DNA from: Motacilla alba alba
Taxonomy: Eukaryota; Chordata; Aves; Passeriformes; Motacillidae
Assembly: GCF_015832195.1 (NCBI RefSeq)
Contig: NC_052018.1
Location: forward strand, 40,211,258-40,275,257
Direction: 5' to 3'
Length of the DNA: 64,000 nt
Each line of letters starts with the position of its first letter. The first letter of the stretch is position 1. The translations under genes and the position numbers were made by a program. This document shows, in pieces, positions 37,401-49,800 of this stretch. Under the pieces are notes generated by a model that searched no databases, had not been told where the DNA came from, and saw only the letters and a list, made by a program, of their open reading frames with translations.

Positions 37401-39269
37401 CAATTAATTCTACAAGTCATTAGATTTTTTTTTCAAATTAGTTATGGTAAATTCGTTTTTATTCCTTCAAAATCAAAGCGTATCCTATCCCATCTCCCTT
37501 GAGCTTTTTATCTTTAACAAAGTCCCAATCATATCCCACAAAAATAACTCTAGTGTTTCAGCTTTCAGTAATTGGATGGATAGAATAAATAAGTTCTTGG
37601 CTAGATAGCAGTATTTGCTTTAGATTCACAACATTTTTCTATAGTTTAGAGTACCATGAAACATCTGATCTGAATATGAAAGAAGTTATTTTATAGTGTT
37701 TAAAATATACTATATATCAGGTTCTGAGAGTTTACATTGATCTAATGCATTGCAAATGCAGAAGATTGTATGCTGGAAGACCGTTTAAGAGATTTGACTG
37801 TTTTAGCACTTCAACTTACAGACTGTACTGATATCACATGCCTAAAAAACAGATATCTGTAAAACACCTTCTAAAACATAATTTAAATTTTCCATTAATA
37901 AAGCATTAAAAACTTTGAGTGTCTGCTAAAAAGTTGTAAGGAACGTACGTGACTGTACCTTCTAATAAAACGCAGCTTTCTCCCGCTTCCCAAGCCCAAA
38001 TTTACTTACAATGCCATTTTAAAAAGTCTTACAGTCTTGAGAAATTATGAACATTGTTTCTCAGGCAACTCTACCAGTGTTGACTGCAGAACATGCTGAA
38101 CAAGAGCATCATAAAAGATGTGAATTATTTGCAAGGGCAGAGAAGAACTGTGCTCATTTGCAGGACAAGAACTGGAGGTGCTCAGCTGGGATGGTGGGAG
38201 GGAAGAGGAGTAGAGAGGCTGCGCCCACCCTGCCCTTTCTCCCTGTGTGGGTTGGACAGACTACAAACCTTTAGGACACACAGGGAAAAGAAACAGACCC
38301 CTTTTTTCTTCTCATATACTAAGCAGCCTCCATGCTCTTTCCTTCTGTCTAAGATTGAGACTATAGAAAAGTATTGTACTCAGGAAACATAGCTCCACTT
38401 ATGCTTCTATACATTGCAAGCCTCAGTAGATGTTCATATACACCACATGTACTCAGAATCACAAATACAGGCTGCCATTGAAACCTAGTCAAGCAGCCTT
38501 TCCATCATTTATTCAAGTCACATTTTCAGAGTCACTCCATCTTTTAAGTCCCATTTAAGCCAGTTTCGGAGCATCATATTTAAAAATTTGGGTTGTCCCT
38601 TGTTGGAAAGCCATATAAGCTGCAAGCATACATGAATATCAAAGGATCAAGTGGTATTTTTGCAGGGAGTTAAAAGTCTTTGGCCCCAGTGAACTGTCAT
38701 ATTCCAGCTAAGTAATTCCCTTCTGCTTATTCATTTTCATACTATCTTCTCAACAATAATTTTTGTATGTATTTAAATGTTAAATCTTTATACCTATTTG
38801 AGACTACTCCTGTAGCAGAATGGGAAAAAAGTAATTTTTGGTTTTTTTCTGTGAAAAACCCCACAGAGCAGAAATCCAGTGGGATGTTTTATGCTTTTTG
38901 TTGGTTAAATACACATAAATTTATTTTTCTCTGTTTCTGAACACTGATCACTCGTATAGTGCAGTAAAAATAATTAATAAAAAAAAGTGATGTGTTCCCA
39001 GGTTTTGCTTTTGCTAATAACATTTTGTTTAATGGGCGTGTCAGATGTTCTTACAACAAAATGAAATATTGAAAGAGAGATATTGAAAAATGTACCAGTC
39101 TGCTTGAAAGTTTTTTTTTTTAACAGTTGCACATATTAATTTACCTGCAGCCCAGGCAATGAACAAAGATAAAGGAAAAGTTCTTTTCTATTTACCTGAT
39201 GTTGGTGTGACCCAGTGCAATAGTTTTGCTACCTGACTGGTGAGGCAAAAAGCCTATTAACATGACTCA

Positions 39270-39330
39270 AGTTCAGATGGAAAATATGAAGTAACCCCAA
39301 TGGAAAAGTTCAGATGGAAAATATGAAGTA
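39270..39330. repeat. Partial tandem duplication, 37-bp unit (about 1.6 copies)
   Basis: The 24 bases 39270-39293 recur exactly at 39307-39330 (AGTTCAGATGG...ATGAAGTA), 37 bp apart, with ACCCCAATGGAAA between the copies. It is too few copies for a satellite, and the offset suggests a slippage duplication. Confidence 0.9.
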
Positions 39331-40239
39331 GCTCCAGAGTGGTCTAAGCCTTCAGAAGCTCCAGACAAAGTCACTGACTCTGTGATGGTAGGACTTATAG
39401 CACAGGTAATCATTTAACTCTTGAGAACATCTAGGGCTCTCAGACCTACGATCGATCTGTCTTTAACACCAGGCTGCATGACTAGCAGATGTGGCAATTT
39501 TATTCTGACAGCAAACGTTTCCCTGCAGAATTTTTAATTAGTGAATGAGAGACAGATCTTGTTCCACTTGCACCCTTTATAGAAAATGAAATGTAGAGGT
39601 TGGAATCCTGGTCCTGGGATCTGCGTTTACTTTTTTTACTCTTGCATCTACCTGTACACAGAAAACAATGTGTTTTCTTTTTGACATATTAGGCATGTTA
39701 GTATTCCATCCAGAACTTCTGGGGTCTTATTAGGCAACATTCAGTTTTTGTACTATTAGAATGTAGTATAACACTGAGAAGTGTATTAGATAATGAAGTG
39801 TAATGGGACTTCATCTTTGTCAGCCCCTATAGTTTGATTTGGGGCCAGCTGAGGATCAGGGTGGATTTTGGTTGATTCCTATGTAAGTATTTCTTAGTAA
39901 AATTTCAGCCTTCCATTCTTGCATCTTGTGGTTTCAATGTGCTTTTGTGTTACCAGATACTCACTGTTACTGAAGGGTAGTGCACACATATTCTTTTTTC
40001 TTACTGATCTATTAGATGTGCTTTGAGAAGGAAGAGCTATCCATTGGAGACAGTCTGTGCTGATAGACTGAAGTCGAGTTATGCCAGAGAGGATTCCTCA
40101 GCACAGTGTTATTGCCTGTTCTTGCACCTAGCCACAGAGCAGGTTGTCACATAGGTCCCAGCCATGGAGAGGTAAATTGTTAGGATTTTACTGTCATATG
40201 TATTACCCTGCAATAAAGAGTGTAATTTACCTATTCAAT

Positions 40240-40530
40240 TAACATGAGCCATGGTTGTAAGGGCTGCCATTTGATTTTCTAAACTGCATGGGCATTTCAT
40301 AATCAACTTGTAAAAACTGGGCCATGATGCATTAGGAGCTATTAAGCCATCATTTACAAACACTTTGAAATAACTCCGAGTTCCTTTATGCTTAAAAGAG
40401 GAAATAACTGATGTATTTCAGTTTGGTTGCATTTGATAAATTCATGCAGGGAAAGCCTAAAAGCGCTGTTAATTAATCAAAATCAAACTAATGGAGCAAA
40501 CACATTTGTGAATCAAGGGGGAGGGGAGAT
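40240..40530. other. Candidate conserved noncoding element
   Basis: The segment is free of repeats and has balanced composition. It is dense in homeodomain-like cores (TTAATTAATC near 40469) and other motif-like words (TGATGCATTAGG, CATGCAGGG). This style of sequence is typical of deeply conserved vertebrate enhancers near developmental genes. The call rests on sequence character alone, because no alignment is available. There is no open frame. Confidence 0.3.
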
Positions 40531-41806
40531 TTTTAATAGAGCTCAGGGGAGTCAGAGTCCCAACTTCCGCTGAATTTAAATGGGAATTTGCTGCCTTGAT
40601 GCCTTGGGTGTTTCTAAAAACCTCAGCCTAAGCAACTGTTTGTGTCCCTTCCTATCCTCATTTAGAAGAAGCTGTTGATGAAGTAATAGCTAATGTTTAA
40701 TGGCATGTATTGTGTTTATGCATTTAGCATGCTATGTATGTCATATGAACATTAAAAGCAAACAATTCCACTTTTCCCAACAGTTCCTTCAAAATAAATA
40801 GATTTTTGGACACTAGTGTTTCAAATAGAATCAAAATTTTTCTTATCTTTCAATATAAATTTTACATCAAAATTAAAATTGACATTGTGCAAAGTCAGGG
40901 ACAATAGTGTGGAGAACCATAAAGAATTCAGTGTTTCCTGTGAAACCTTAAAAGAATACTTCCACTGGTAATAAATATAAATTAACTTAATCTAACAATG
41001 ACTTTATTTCATTAAAATCTACAAATGACACTACTATGGGGAGATACAATATATTTGTAATTAAAAACCCTAAGTGAATCTGTGTCTATGACATGTAAAC
41101 TTCCATCAGAAATAGAAATCATTCTAAAGTGTTGGCTTTTACAAACATGTAAACTTGATACCCACTAAGAGCTGCCCTATTGATTTTTATTTTAAAAACA
41201 TTTTTGGACAGCATTTTTTTCAATAGTATCTGCTATGAATATTATGTTAATTTTTTTATCAAACATTTTGTTTTCCAGGTTTTAAAAAATGGAAAAGTTC
41301 ATGGCTGCCAGTTTTATGACTGAAGGCACACATATTTTTTTTTTCCACTTGTAAATGCCAGTGTGGTGTTTGGTAGGGCATGCAGGGGTTTTGCCAGACC
41401 TCCAGAGTGGCAGAGCAGTCATATTGCCCAGGTTACAACTGGCTGAACTCCCTGCACTTGCTCCTCTGCTCACTCTGCAACCCTAGCACACACTGAGAGA
41501 GGTACACATTTCTGAAATGCATCTACTTGGAGATATAGCAGCACTTCTAAATTAACAAAAATATGTTGCAATATCTTGTGAAATCTCTGAAACAAGAAAC
41601 AAAAAAAATTTCTGATTTTTTTTTTTTAACAAGTGAAATAGCATGGGAGTGGCATTTTTCTGTTTCCCTTAAAAGCAGTGGAACTATTTCATCCAATAGG
41701 CTGAGGACTCCAGTTTTGTAGTGTGTGTTCCTGAAGTGCCTCACCCTTAGTTTCAGACAATTTTCACTCTCTGAGACAATTTAGCACATGTTGCACAATA
41801 GGCAGC

Positions 41807-41830
41807 AAAAATTTGGCAGACCAAATTTTT
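41807..41830. repeat. Perfect 10-bp inverted repeat, 4-nt loop
   Basis: AAAAATTTGG (41807-41816) and CCAAATTTTT (41821-41830) surround CAGA. It is an AT-rich stem with a short loop. No function is known. Confidence 0.85.
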
Positions 41831-43605
41831 CTTAAGTGGTTATTCATTTATTAATTTTTATATAGGAAAGATTTGTCTAATAGATAAACATAAATTATGA
41901 AACTTAATAAAGAGCACCTGAGCATATTTTCAGAGTCATGACCAAAGGGCATAATATCTTCCATTTATAGCTATCTAAAATGAGAAGGTTTTGGAAATCA
42001 AATATGACTTTGCTTGGTACCTTCCCTGGTTCAAGTTCATATCAAAGCCATGCAGGAGTCACTCATTTGGCATATGCTGTAGTAAGTACTTCTTAGGACA
42101 TACTCAAAACTTATTTTTGAAAACCTCAAGTGATGCACAGGAGAAATTTTACAGAGGTCAAGGCAGGTTAAGATGTTGATAAGTAATTTTAGTGAATTAG
42201 TAGCCATTGTAAATTAGTACACAGCTTACTTACTGATCACTTTAAAGATGATCAGAATGTGACAAACACAAGAACAGTGAAACAGCTTATTTCCAGGACA
42301 CTTGTCTTTAATTGTGCGCTTAGAATAAAGCACACTACTGTTTTTTAAACACAGTAGCTTCCAGGAAAAACTTTAGAAATGTTTTGCTAAGCTATGATGC
42401 ATGGGTATTTAAATTATGCTTATACAATATTGCTTGTTTGTCAGGACATGGTATATGACAAGCTTTACTCTTTGTATTTTAGATTTTACATACACCCACT
42501 AAAGCCTAAAACTAAAGGTTACACAAAAGAACTGCCAGAACTTTCTAAGAGCTGTACACAAAAGTTGGAAGGTCGCTTGTTTTGGATGAAAGGTACTAGT
42601 TAACAGGTTTTTAAGACATTTGAAACTAATTTTTTGAGAGATGTAGGTGGTCCTTTTGGATATCACAGAACAAACAAAAAATATGCTGGATCATGTGCAT
42701 AATATGTCCCAAAGTTATATGTATACAACATTGTTATGCCTGCTGCTATGAAAATTTGTCTCTGAATCTCTGAACATTTGTGTTTGAAAATCTAAGTCCT
42801 GATAAATAAATTGTTCTAACTGGAATACCAACTGTAGCTTTTCTCAGGCTATGTTGTAAACAAGTGTTTGTTAGTCAACTGAACCGTATCTACAATTCTT
42901 TTTGGGAATGCTAACCAAGGGAACTTGGGATTGTTCATGAAATTGCCATTGTTTTTAGGTTTCCATTTAGTATATTAAAAAAGTAACCACATTCATATTA
43001 TTGTCACTGGCTAATTTTGTTTTGGATGTAGGCCTGCACAGTCCCAAGTAAAATCAATGAGTGTCAAGTATCTAAATAGTTAAAGACAAAGGACAGTTGG
43101 GCATTCCCAACAGTGCCCTGCATCAAGTAATTTCAAGATCCAGGACTCAGAGCTGTATTTCTATTGAAATACATCATGGAAAAGAACCATCCATGTATAA
43201 CATAAGGACAGTGAGACAAGAGGAAAATGATAGTTTAAGAAGTTTTTCTCTCAGCCTTCTCACTTCTGTTCAATGTCAGAAGAAACTCAGATGAAATGTA
43301 AAAAGCTTATGACATTTGAACAACAGGGGAGAGAAAAGGCTGGGAGGGGGCGAATGGAGACTGAGTGCTACAGTTTCACTCTGCTAGTTAACGTTCAATA
43401 AAACTTTCACAAACCACCACAAATCACTCTACACATTTCATCATTTGAAGCCTTTTTATTTCATGTTTTCTGAGCCCCTGAAGAGTCATTTTAATTCCTT
43501 TCTTGTGACGTTTTCCTTTGAGACCCAGAAGCAGGAGAGTAAACTTGAAACCCTATAACAAAAAAGCATGTTTGTATTCTTTTGGTTTTTAGAGGGAATT
43601 GGATT

Positions 43606-43625
43606 AAAAAAAAAAAAAAAAAAAA
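43606..43625. repeat. Poly(A) tract, 20 bp
   Basis: This is an uninterrupted run of A followed by GGAAAAAAATATAAAC. No processed-gene or SINE sequence is recognised immediately upstream, so it is annotated only as a simple repeat. Confidence 0.9.
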
Positions 43626-46610
43626 GGAAAAAAATATAAACAGTCTTCTATCTGTAAAAGTTGCAAGCCCAGAAAATACCTGCCTAAACTTCAGCTACTT
43701 TTTTTTTTTCTTTCTTTTATTTTAATAACAACTTTGCAGACTTTGAGAGCGCTACCTATGAAAGCCGGGCAGCTGAATTTGAGAGAGGTCTAGATATCTT
43801 TCTTTTAGATATGCATCTTGTAAAAATCTTAGTATATTTTGCTAATTAGTTCTTCTCTTCCCATCTTTTCCCTTCCCCACTGGGATAGTGAAAGAATGAA
43901 CTATTGCCAGACTCCAACATTCAACTACCTCACATTTGACTGACCATTTCTTTGCCATGGAAATGAAATTTCTACAGAGTCATGTGGTTTTCTGTTTTGG
44001 CTTTGTTCTGTGGCATGCTTTCCTGACTGAATTTTTTAATTGTAAAATCAAGGTATCTCATTTTCGTTTAAAGGTCAGACCCTAAATGTGAAGTCCCAAT
44101 CTCTTGAATAGCAGTCAAAAGCTGTTTTCCATATAATTTCACTGTGATAGGCTAGCTGTAGGCCAGACCACTGTTACTTTGATGAGTAAAGATTTCCAGA
44201 TGATTATAGCACTTTCAGGGAAAATACCTTGGGTTTTTTTGTTTGGTTGGGTTTTTTTGAGCTAAGCAAGTTTAGGGACACCCTGTAACTTAAACTGTTG
44301 AAGCAATGTGTAGTCTGGGTACCCAGTATGGAAAATCAGACTCAGTAGCAGCTATAAGACACAGGAAAGATATATCAATTAGCAAAGTCTATTCAACTCT
44401 GAATTTACTCAAAGCAAAGATTTTTAGACTGGTTAGATCCATCAAAAGGAAATATTCTAATGTAAAAATGCAAAAGGGTTTTTTTGGATTCAAGAAAAAA
44501 CAAAATCTATATTTGATTTTGATATTGTGAAATCAAAATATTGGATTTTCAAAACTGAGATTTGAAATAAGAATTCCAGAAATGCTGAGATTTCCTGCAG
44601 GACAAAAAAAAAGTAGACCTCAATTAGTATCATCCTAATTGTTTAAATTTGCTAAGGATGCAATTATTCCCTGTACATTAATGTTTTTTTCTATTTTTGC
44701 CTAAATATTCATTCTTTGGTTTAAATTCTAGAAAGATAGCTAAAAGGGGCTACATAGCCAAGTCTTACAATCCCTCATTAATTAATAACTCTTTCCTTAG
44801 CTTTGATTTCAGCACATGGAATTGTGTTATGATACAGCATGCTGGCTAAGAAAAGGACCCTAACCTGTCATTTGAACTGTCCCAGGTGCTGTGGTGAGGG
44901 TCTGTGCTCTTCTGTAGATAACTAATGTCTCCCATAAACAAAAAAGCACTTTTGAGAAGTTTTCTTTTAGATCTTATCATCCACTCCTGGCACACATATA
45001 ATGAATTCAGTAAGAATGTGCACATGGAGGAGAGGAAGAATTTGACCAAACCCAGTTAGTTTTATCACCCTTAATTACAAGTCTCAGAGATGTGTTTGGC
45101 TTATTTCCTCCCATTATTGTTAAAGATTTTCTCAATCTGGAAGTCATAGATGCAGAAAAGTAACCAACATAAAATTTCTCTTAGTTAGAAGATTTGCAAC
45201 TGAAAATGGAAGAGGCTGAGCCTGGGTTTCTGTGACCAGAGAGATCAAAACTTTCTAACAACATGATCCACTGAGAAGAGCATCCAAGTACCCAGCTGAG
45301 ACCAGTCTGGCTATTGTACCCTCTTCTACCTCTTAAGAAACAGGGCTGCCAGGGAGCTGTGGGTTCAGGGACAGTACCTGAGGCTTGGTGGTGAGGGAGC
45401 TGACCTCAAAGAGAATGCCTATTTTTTCGTAGCTTCTCCATTTTACTTTAAAAAAAAATCAGATTATGCAATTTGCAAAGAAATCTCCAAACTGAAACTT
45501 CATCATCTGAAAATAAGATGATGGATTTTTAAAATGAATGTTCCTGTGCGAAGCATGCCATCCCTTCCCTGTGTGAAGCATCCCTTGCCTGGCTAACCTG
45601 TAGTCTGACTTTTGGGACACACCGAAGGGTATGCTCAAACTGTAAGTTTATCATGAGCACTTCTGAAAGAGAAAATTAACACTTTCCGCCTTCATGAAAA
45701 GAGGATTTATGTGTTTAAATCATGGCAAAGCTCAGATTACCATCCAGCCTTTTAATAGGAGAGGGATAACATGTCAGAGTCACTTCAACTTCTGGCTGCT
45801 GTTGGCAATAGGTGTCCTTACATTCACATACCCATTGCTGTGAATCCAATGAGATTAGAATAACAGGTTTGATTTAGCTTGAAGAAGGCCACAGTGCCCT
45901 TCAGATACTTAATAATGAGAAAGGCAAGACCACTGTTCCATGGACTAAGGTAAGAGATGAGATATTGCTCAAAAGGTTTTCAGGGAAATGGAACTAAAAT
46001 GTGCAAAAACGTTACAGAATCTGCACTACTGGATACTTAGGCAAGGACAAATAGCTACGATGGTTTAGTCATAAAATACTGTGTCAGGGAATTATATGAT
46101 CTCTAAAGATCTCTCCTCACTTTTTCCCCAGCTCTGTTCCTTTAGGTTCCTGTGTTGGGCCTGTGAATGCCATATGCATTGTACCTCCTGTCACGAGAGT
46201 TCAGGGAATTCCTTTGCAACACGGTGTGGGGTATCTCAGTAAGGATAATTAGTCCAGACAAACTACTCTACTAATTTGCACATACAGCTTCCAAAATGGA
46301 TGTCATGCTTCTTCTGAGGTCCTTGGATGCCATCCACTTTCCTTTGCATGTTGTATTTTCTTACTATTTAAGCCTCCACCAGTTGCCAGCTGGTAATTGA
46401 TGTTTCTCCATCCTTCCAAATTCCCTTCTAAAAATTACCTCTAATTTTGATCCATTGACTCTAAAGGATTATTAATAAGCATTACACATATTAAAGGAAT
46501 TTTAAAAAGTTAAAAAGCAGAGCAGTTATATTAAAGATATTAGCTAGATGAAATATTTTTTACACTTTCTTAAACTCATTTATAGATATTCAGCACACAT
46601 AAAAACTCCC

Positions 46611-46790
46611 ATAATATATAATATATAATATATAATATATAATATATAATATATAATATATAATATATAATATATAATATATAATATATAATATATTATA
46701 TATTATATATTATATATTATATATAATATATAATATATTATATATAATATATTATATATATTATATATATTATATATATTATATATATTA

Positions 46791-46822
<32 letters not shown>
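46611..46822. repeat. AT-only satellite: 7-mer array with inverted half, then 9-mers and (AT)n
   Basis: Over 212 bp only A and T occur. The first 84 bp (46611-46694) are twelve uninterrupted copies of ATAATAT. The array then switches to ATTATAT units (46695 to about 46722) and a mixed section. ATTATAT units are reverse-complement-like to the first units (AATATAT against ATATATT). Next come ATTATATAT 9-mers (about 46750-46800), ending in pure (AT)n to about 46822. The inverted orientation makes long hairpins or a cruciform possible. Such tracts are length-variable and often assemble badly, so the copy number should be treated with caution. Confidence 0.95.
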
Positions 46823-46829
<7 letters not shown>

Positions 46830-49800
46830 TAGAGAAGACATAAAAAGACAAAATATAAAAACATCAAAAGTGGTGATTCTCCTTTAATTTGGGCTTTCAT
46901 CTAAAAAAAATAAAAAGAGGGTGAAGCCTACAGCACTGCTTATTTTCATTAGCAAGGCTATTTATTTTGTGCTTTTTAGTTCAGGCTGGAGAGAAGTTGA
47001 TTTACATAAGTTGATGGCACGTGTGTGTGTACATACACTTCACAAGGCCATTTGCAAGCAAGCAGTTAAATTTACCTGCTAATTGTGAACTGACAGAGGT
47101 TACATACAGTGTGTAAGTCTAAAATTACTGTATGAAAAAGCAGCTAGAGGCATGTTCTCATTCAATAAACATTCTCCTCTTCTGCATGGATATTTCTGCG
47201 GGTTTTTAGCTTCTTGGATAAGTGTCAGTGTTATAATCTTTTAATTAATATTGTGCTGTAGAGTGAAGGCATGAATGGATGCTACTGGCTGTTATTGCCA
47301 TAGTGCCCAGAAGGATGCTACTGTTTTGCCAAAAATGTTCTGTCACTAATGTGAGGCCTGTTGACAGACTGTTGTTTATATGTGTCAACATGATGCCAAG
47401 TCGATTGTTTCACTACAGGAATCCTGGCTTGGCCCCAGTGGCTGTCTGAGGCTCTGTAGTCAAAAAAATACTTTTATAGTGGTAGCAAAAGTGAACAGCT
47501 TTTTGGACTTTTATCTTGATCTCAGAGTAACTATTCTCCCATATAGATACTAAAAGGATTAATAATCAGGAAATTTTGCATACAACTTGGTACATCATAT
47601 TTTGTACTTTCTGGACAGAGGAAGGAATTTGAATTTAAGTGGGGCTGTTAAGTGAATCTAATCTAATTATTGTACTAGATGTTTAATCATATTACTCAGA
47701 ACCAAGCATAAAACATTGCAACATGTCTGAAAGTGTGTTTTAGTGCAAAAAGTACCATTTTAAAAAATTGTTTTCTATTTAGTCAGAGCAAATAAGTAGA
47801 TTCAGCGTGGGTAGAGAACTGCAGTGCAAATTTCTTAATATGGACCTTGCCTTCTGGGGTCGCTGGATTCCATGCTCAGACTCTGCTCTACACTTCTGGT
47901 TTGTGTAGCACATGACAATTAAGAGGCTCCAGTGGTGTAGAAAGAGGAAGCTGGTGCTTTCTATTTCCCCCAAAGAGTTGATGTATTTTTAATAAATCCA
48001 TTTGTCTGCTTCAGAGGATGAGAACTGATTATTGCTCAGTTTGAAAGCTTAATACTTATGTAAATATGTTAATTTAATGGGAGAAATCTTATCTACTATT
48101 TAGAAAAGGTCATCTAAAGAGCAATCTTTACTATTTCCCTCTTCATTCCTTCTCATTGGGTTATCTCTTAAACTAGCATTACTACTGGAAAAGTGTGTAA
48201 TTTCTTGCCCAAACCAGTGGGATGTTTGTTACAACTAGATTGCCAACTGTCACTTTTGGGCAGAATCCTTAAATACATGGTCCTGTCGTCTAGTCAGAAA
48301 AATGTCTCCAAATCTCACATGAAAATGCCAGAAAAATCCATCACAAGGATGTAGAAATTGTGTGAAAAATACCTCAAGCTTTTGATCATTCTGCCCAAGG
48401 CTCACCACATGGTATCCCAAATATTCTTTGGAGATGCAAATTCGGCATAGCTGGTGCTATAAGTCAGTGATAATAATGAGAGTTCTGTTACTCAGAAATG
48501 GGATCAATCATATTTACGTGTATCCCAGGCTGAACTACACTACTGCAGAAAAGACTGACAGTGCAAAGGACCAAGTCTTTCCAGGTGGGCTTCAAAGTGC
48601 CACCTAATAATCACATCAGGACCTCTACTACTCATAACAAATTGTCAGTGCCAGACCTGTATTTCTTCTCATAAAGGTCAGACTTTGATATATATGCTTC
48701 TGATAAAATATACTTCGTTTGTAACCTACAGACACAATTCAACTACTTTGGTCTTTTGCCCCTAGTCTTTAGGAAATAAAATATTTCTCCTTTAAATCCA
48801 ATAAGCCTGGCATATGTACATCTTTTCTAGCATATGCAAGAGGTATTTCTTAGAACCTTTTGCCATGTAGGCAAGTCACAAATCTTTTAGTTGTTTCGCT
48901 AACCACTACACCATCTTCTACTTCCTGCCCCTGAATCCCACCAACAGCATTCCCTGTGGCTTGATATTCCTGCCATAATGGAGAACAGAAACTGAAAATG
49001 TACTGCAAAGTGTTGTTATGAAAGTCAGATAAATTCAGGGCTGATGATCTTATCTAAAATACCCGGCTCCAGGGATCTTCACAGTAGTTTGGGTACTAGC
49101 ATATTTCTGGTTTTCTGCATCATATTTGGAGGCAGAAGAGTTATTGCAGTGAAGGATTTATCTGTCTTCAATGTACCAAGGTTCAAGCAGAAGATGAGAG
49201 TTTTAGTGATAAATCCATACACACAATAAGGCAGACTGACTGGTTTTACCTTTCAACCTCTCAGAATTTTAGTTACAGATAATTTGGTTGCACCTATTTA
49301 GAACAGAGTGAAGGGGGCAATATATAGCCTTTATGTCCTTTGTATAACTTGATTGGTACTTTTTTTTCCAATTTTTTTTTTAATGCTTCCTTTTTCTTTC
49401 ATTTTGATTTTTAAAAACCCAGAGCTTTGTTTTAAGGCACTACGAAGGCTTTAAGAAACTGAATCTCTCTTTTTTCTTTTTTTTCTACTTAAATTGTAGT
49501 TGCGGAATTCTAAATTATGTATCTGGTAGAGTGTATGTAGTGAGAAAAGAGCAAATGCCAAATGAAGCCAATGACAGTTTTAAAATTCATGAAAAATCCA
49601 AGCTAAAATGAGAAGCATGAACACTATAAATCATTACTTCCTTGCCTCACAGCCAGCTAATTCAAGAATCTGCATCAGTTTTATTTTGCCAGTTGTGTAA
49701 TCTTACACAGGCATTGAATTTTGGGAATCAAACTAGCTGGTGAGGAGTTCGGTTCCGGCCAACCCACCTGTACACAGAACCTTCTTCTAAGAGGTAAGGT

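Larger units (their letters stand above)
31459..46610. other. Gene-free AT-rich DNA
   Basis: Besides the small duplication, palindrome, poly(A) tract and candidate conserved segment listed separately, nothing is recognised over 15 kb. GC-richer spots at 32640-32960 and 41340-41480 have no clear identity. A short coding-like minus-strand stretch near 32030-32140 is discussed as an observation only. Confidence 0.55.

Noticed and set aside
39270..39330. Direct repeats as a CRISPR or integration signature
   Set aside because: There are only two copies with a 13-bp gap in vertebrate DNA. A slippage duplication explains it.
43030..43080. Third copy of the ancient TCAATGGGA-type repeat
   Set aside because: Only a short stretch (AAAATCAATGAGTGTCAAG) resembles the pattern, too little to support a call.
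43606..43625. A-tail of a processed pseudogene or SINE
   Set aside because: No gene-like or SINE-like sequence precedes it and no flanking duplication was seen.
46611..46822. CRISPR-like array or centromeric satellite
   Set aside because: The units are 7-9 bp of A/T only with no spacers, and the array is just 212 bp. It is a microsatellite-type locus.
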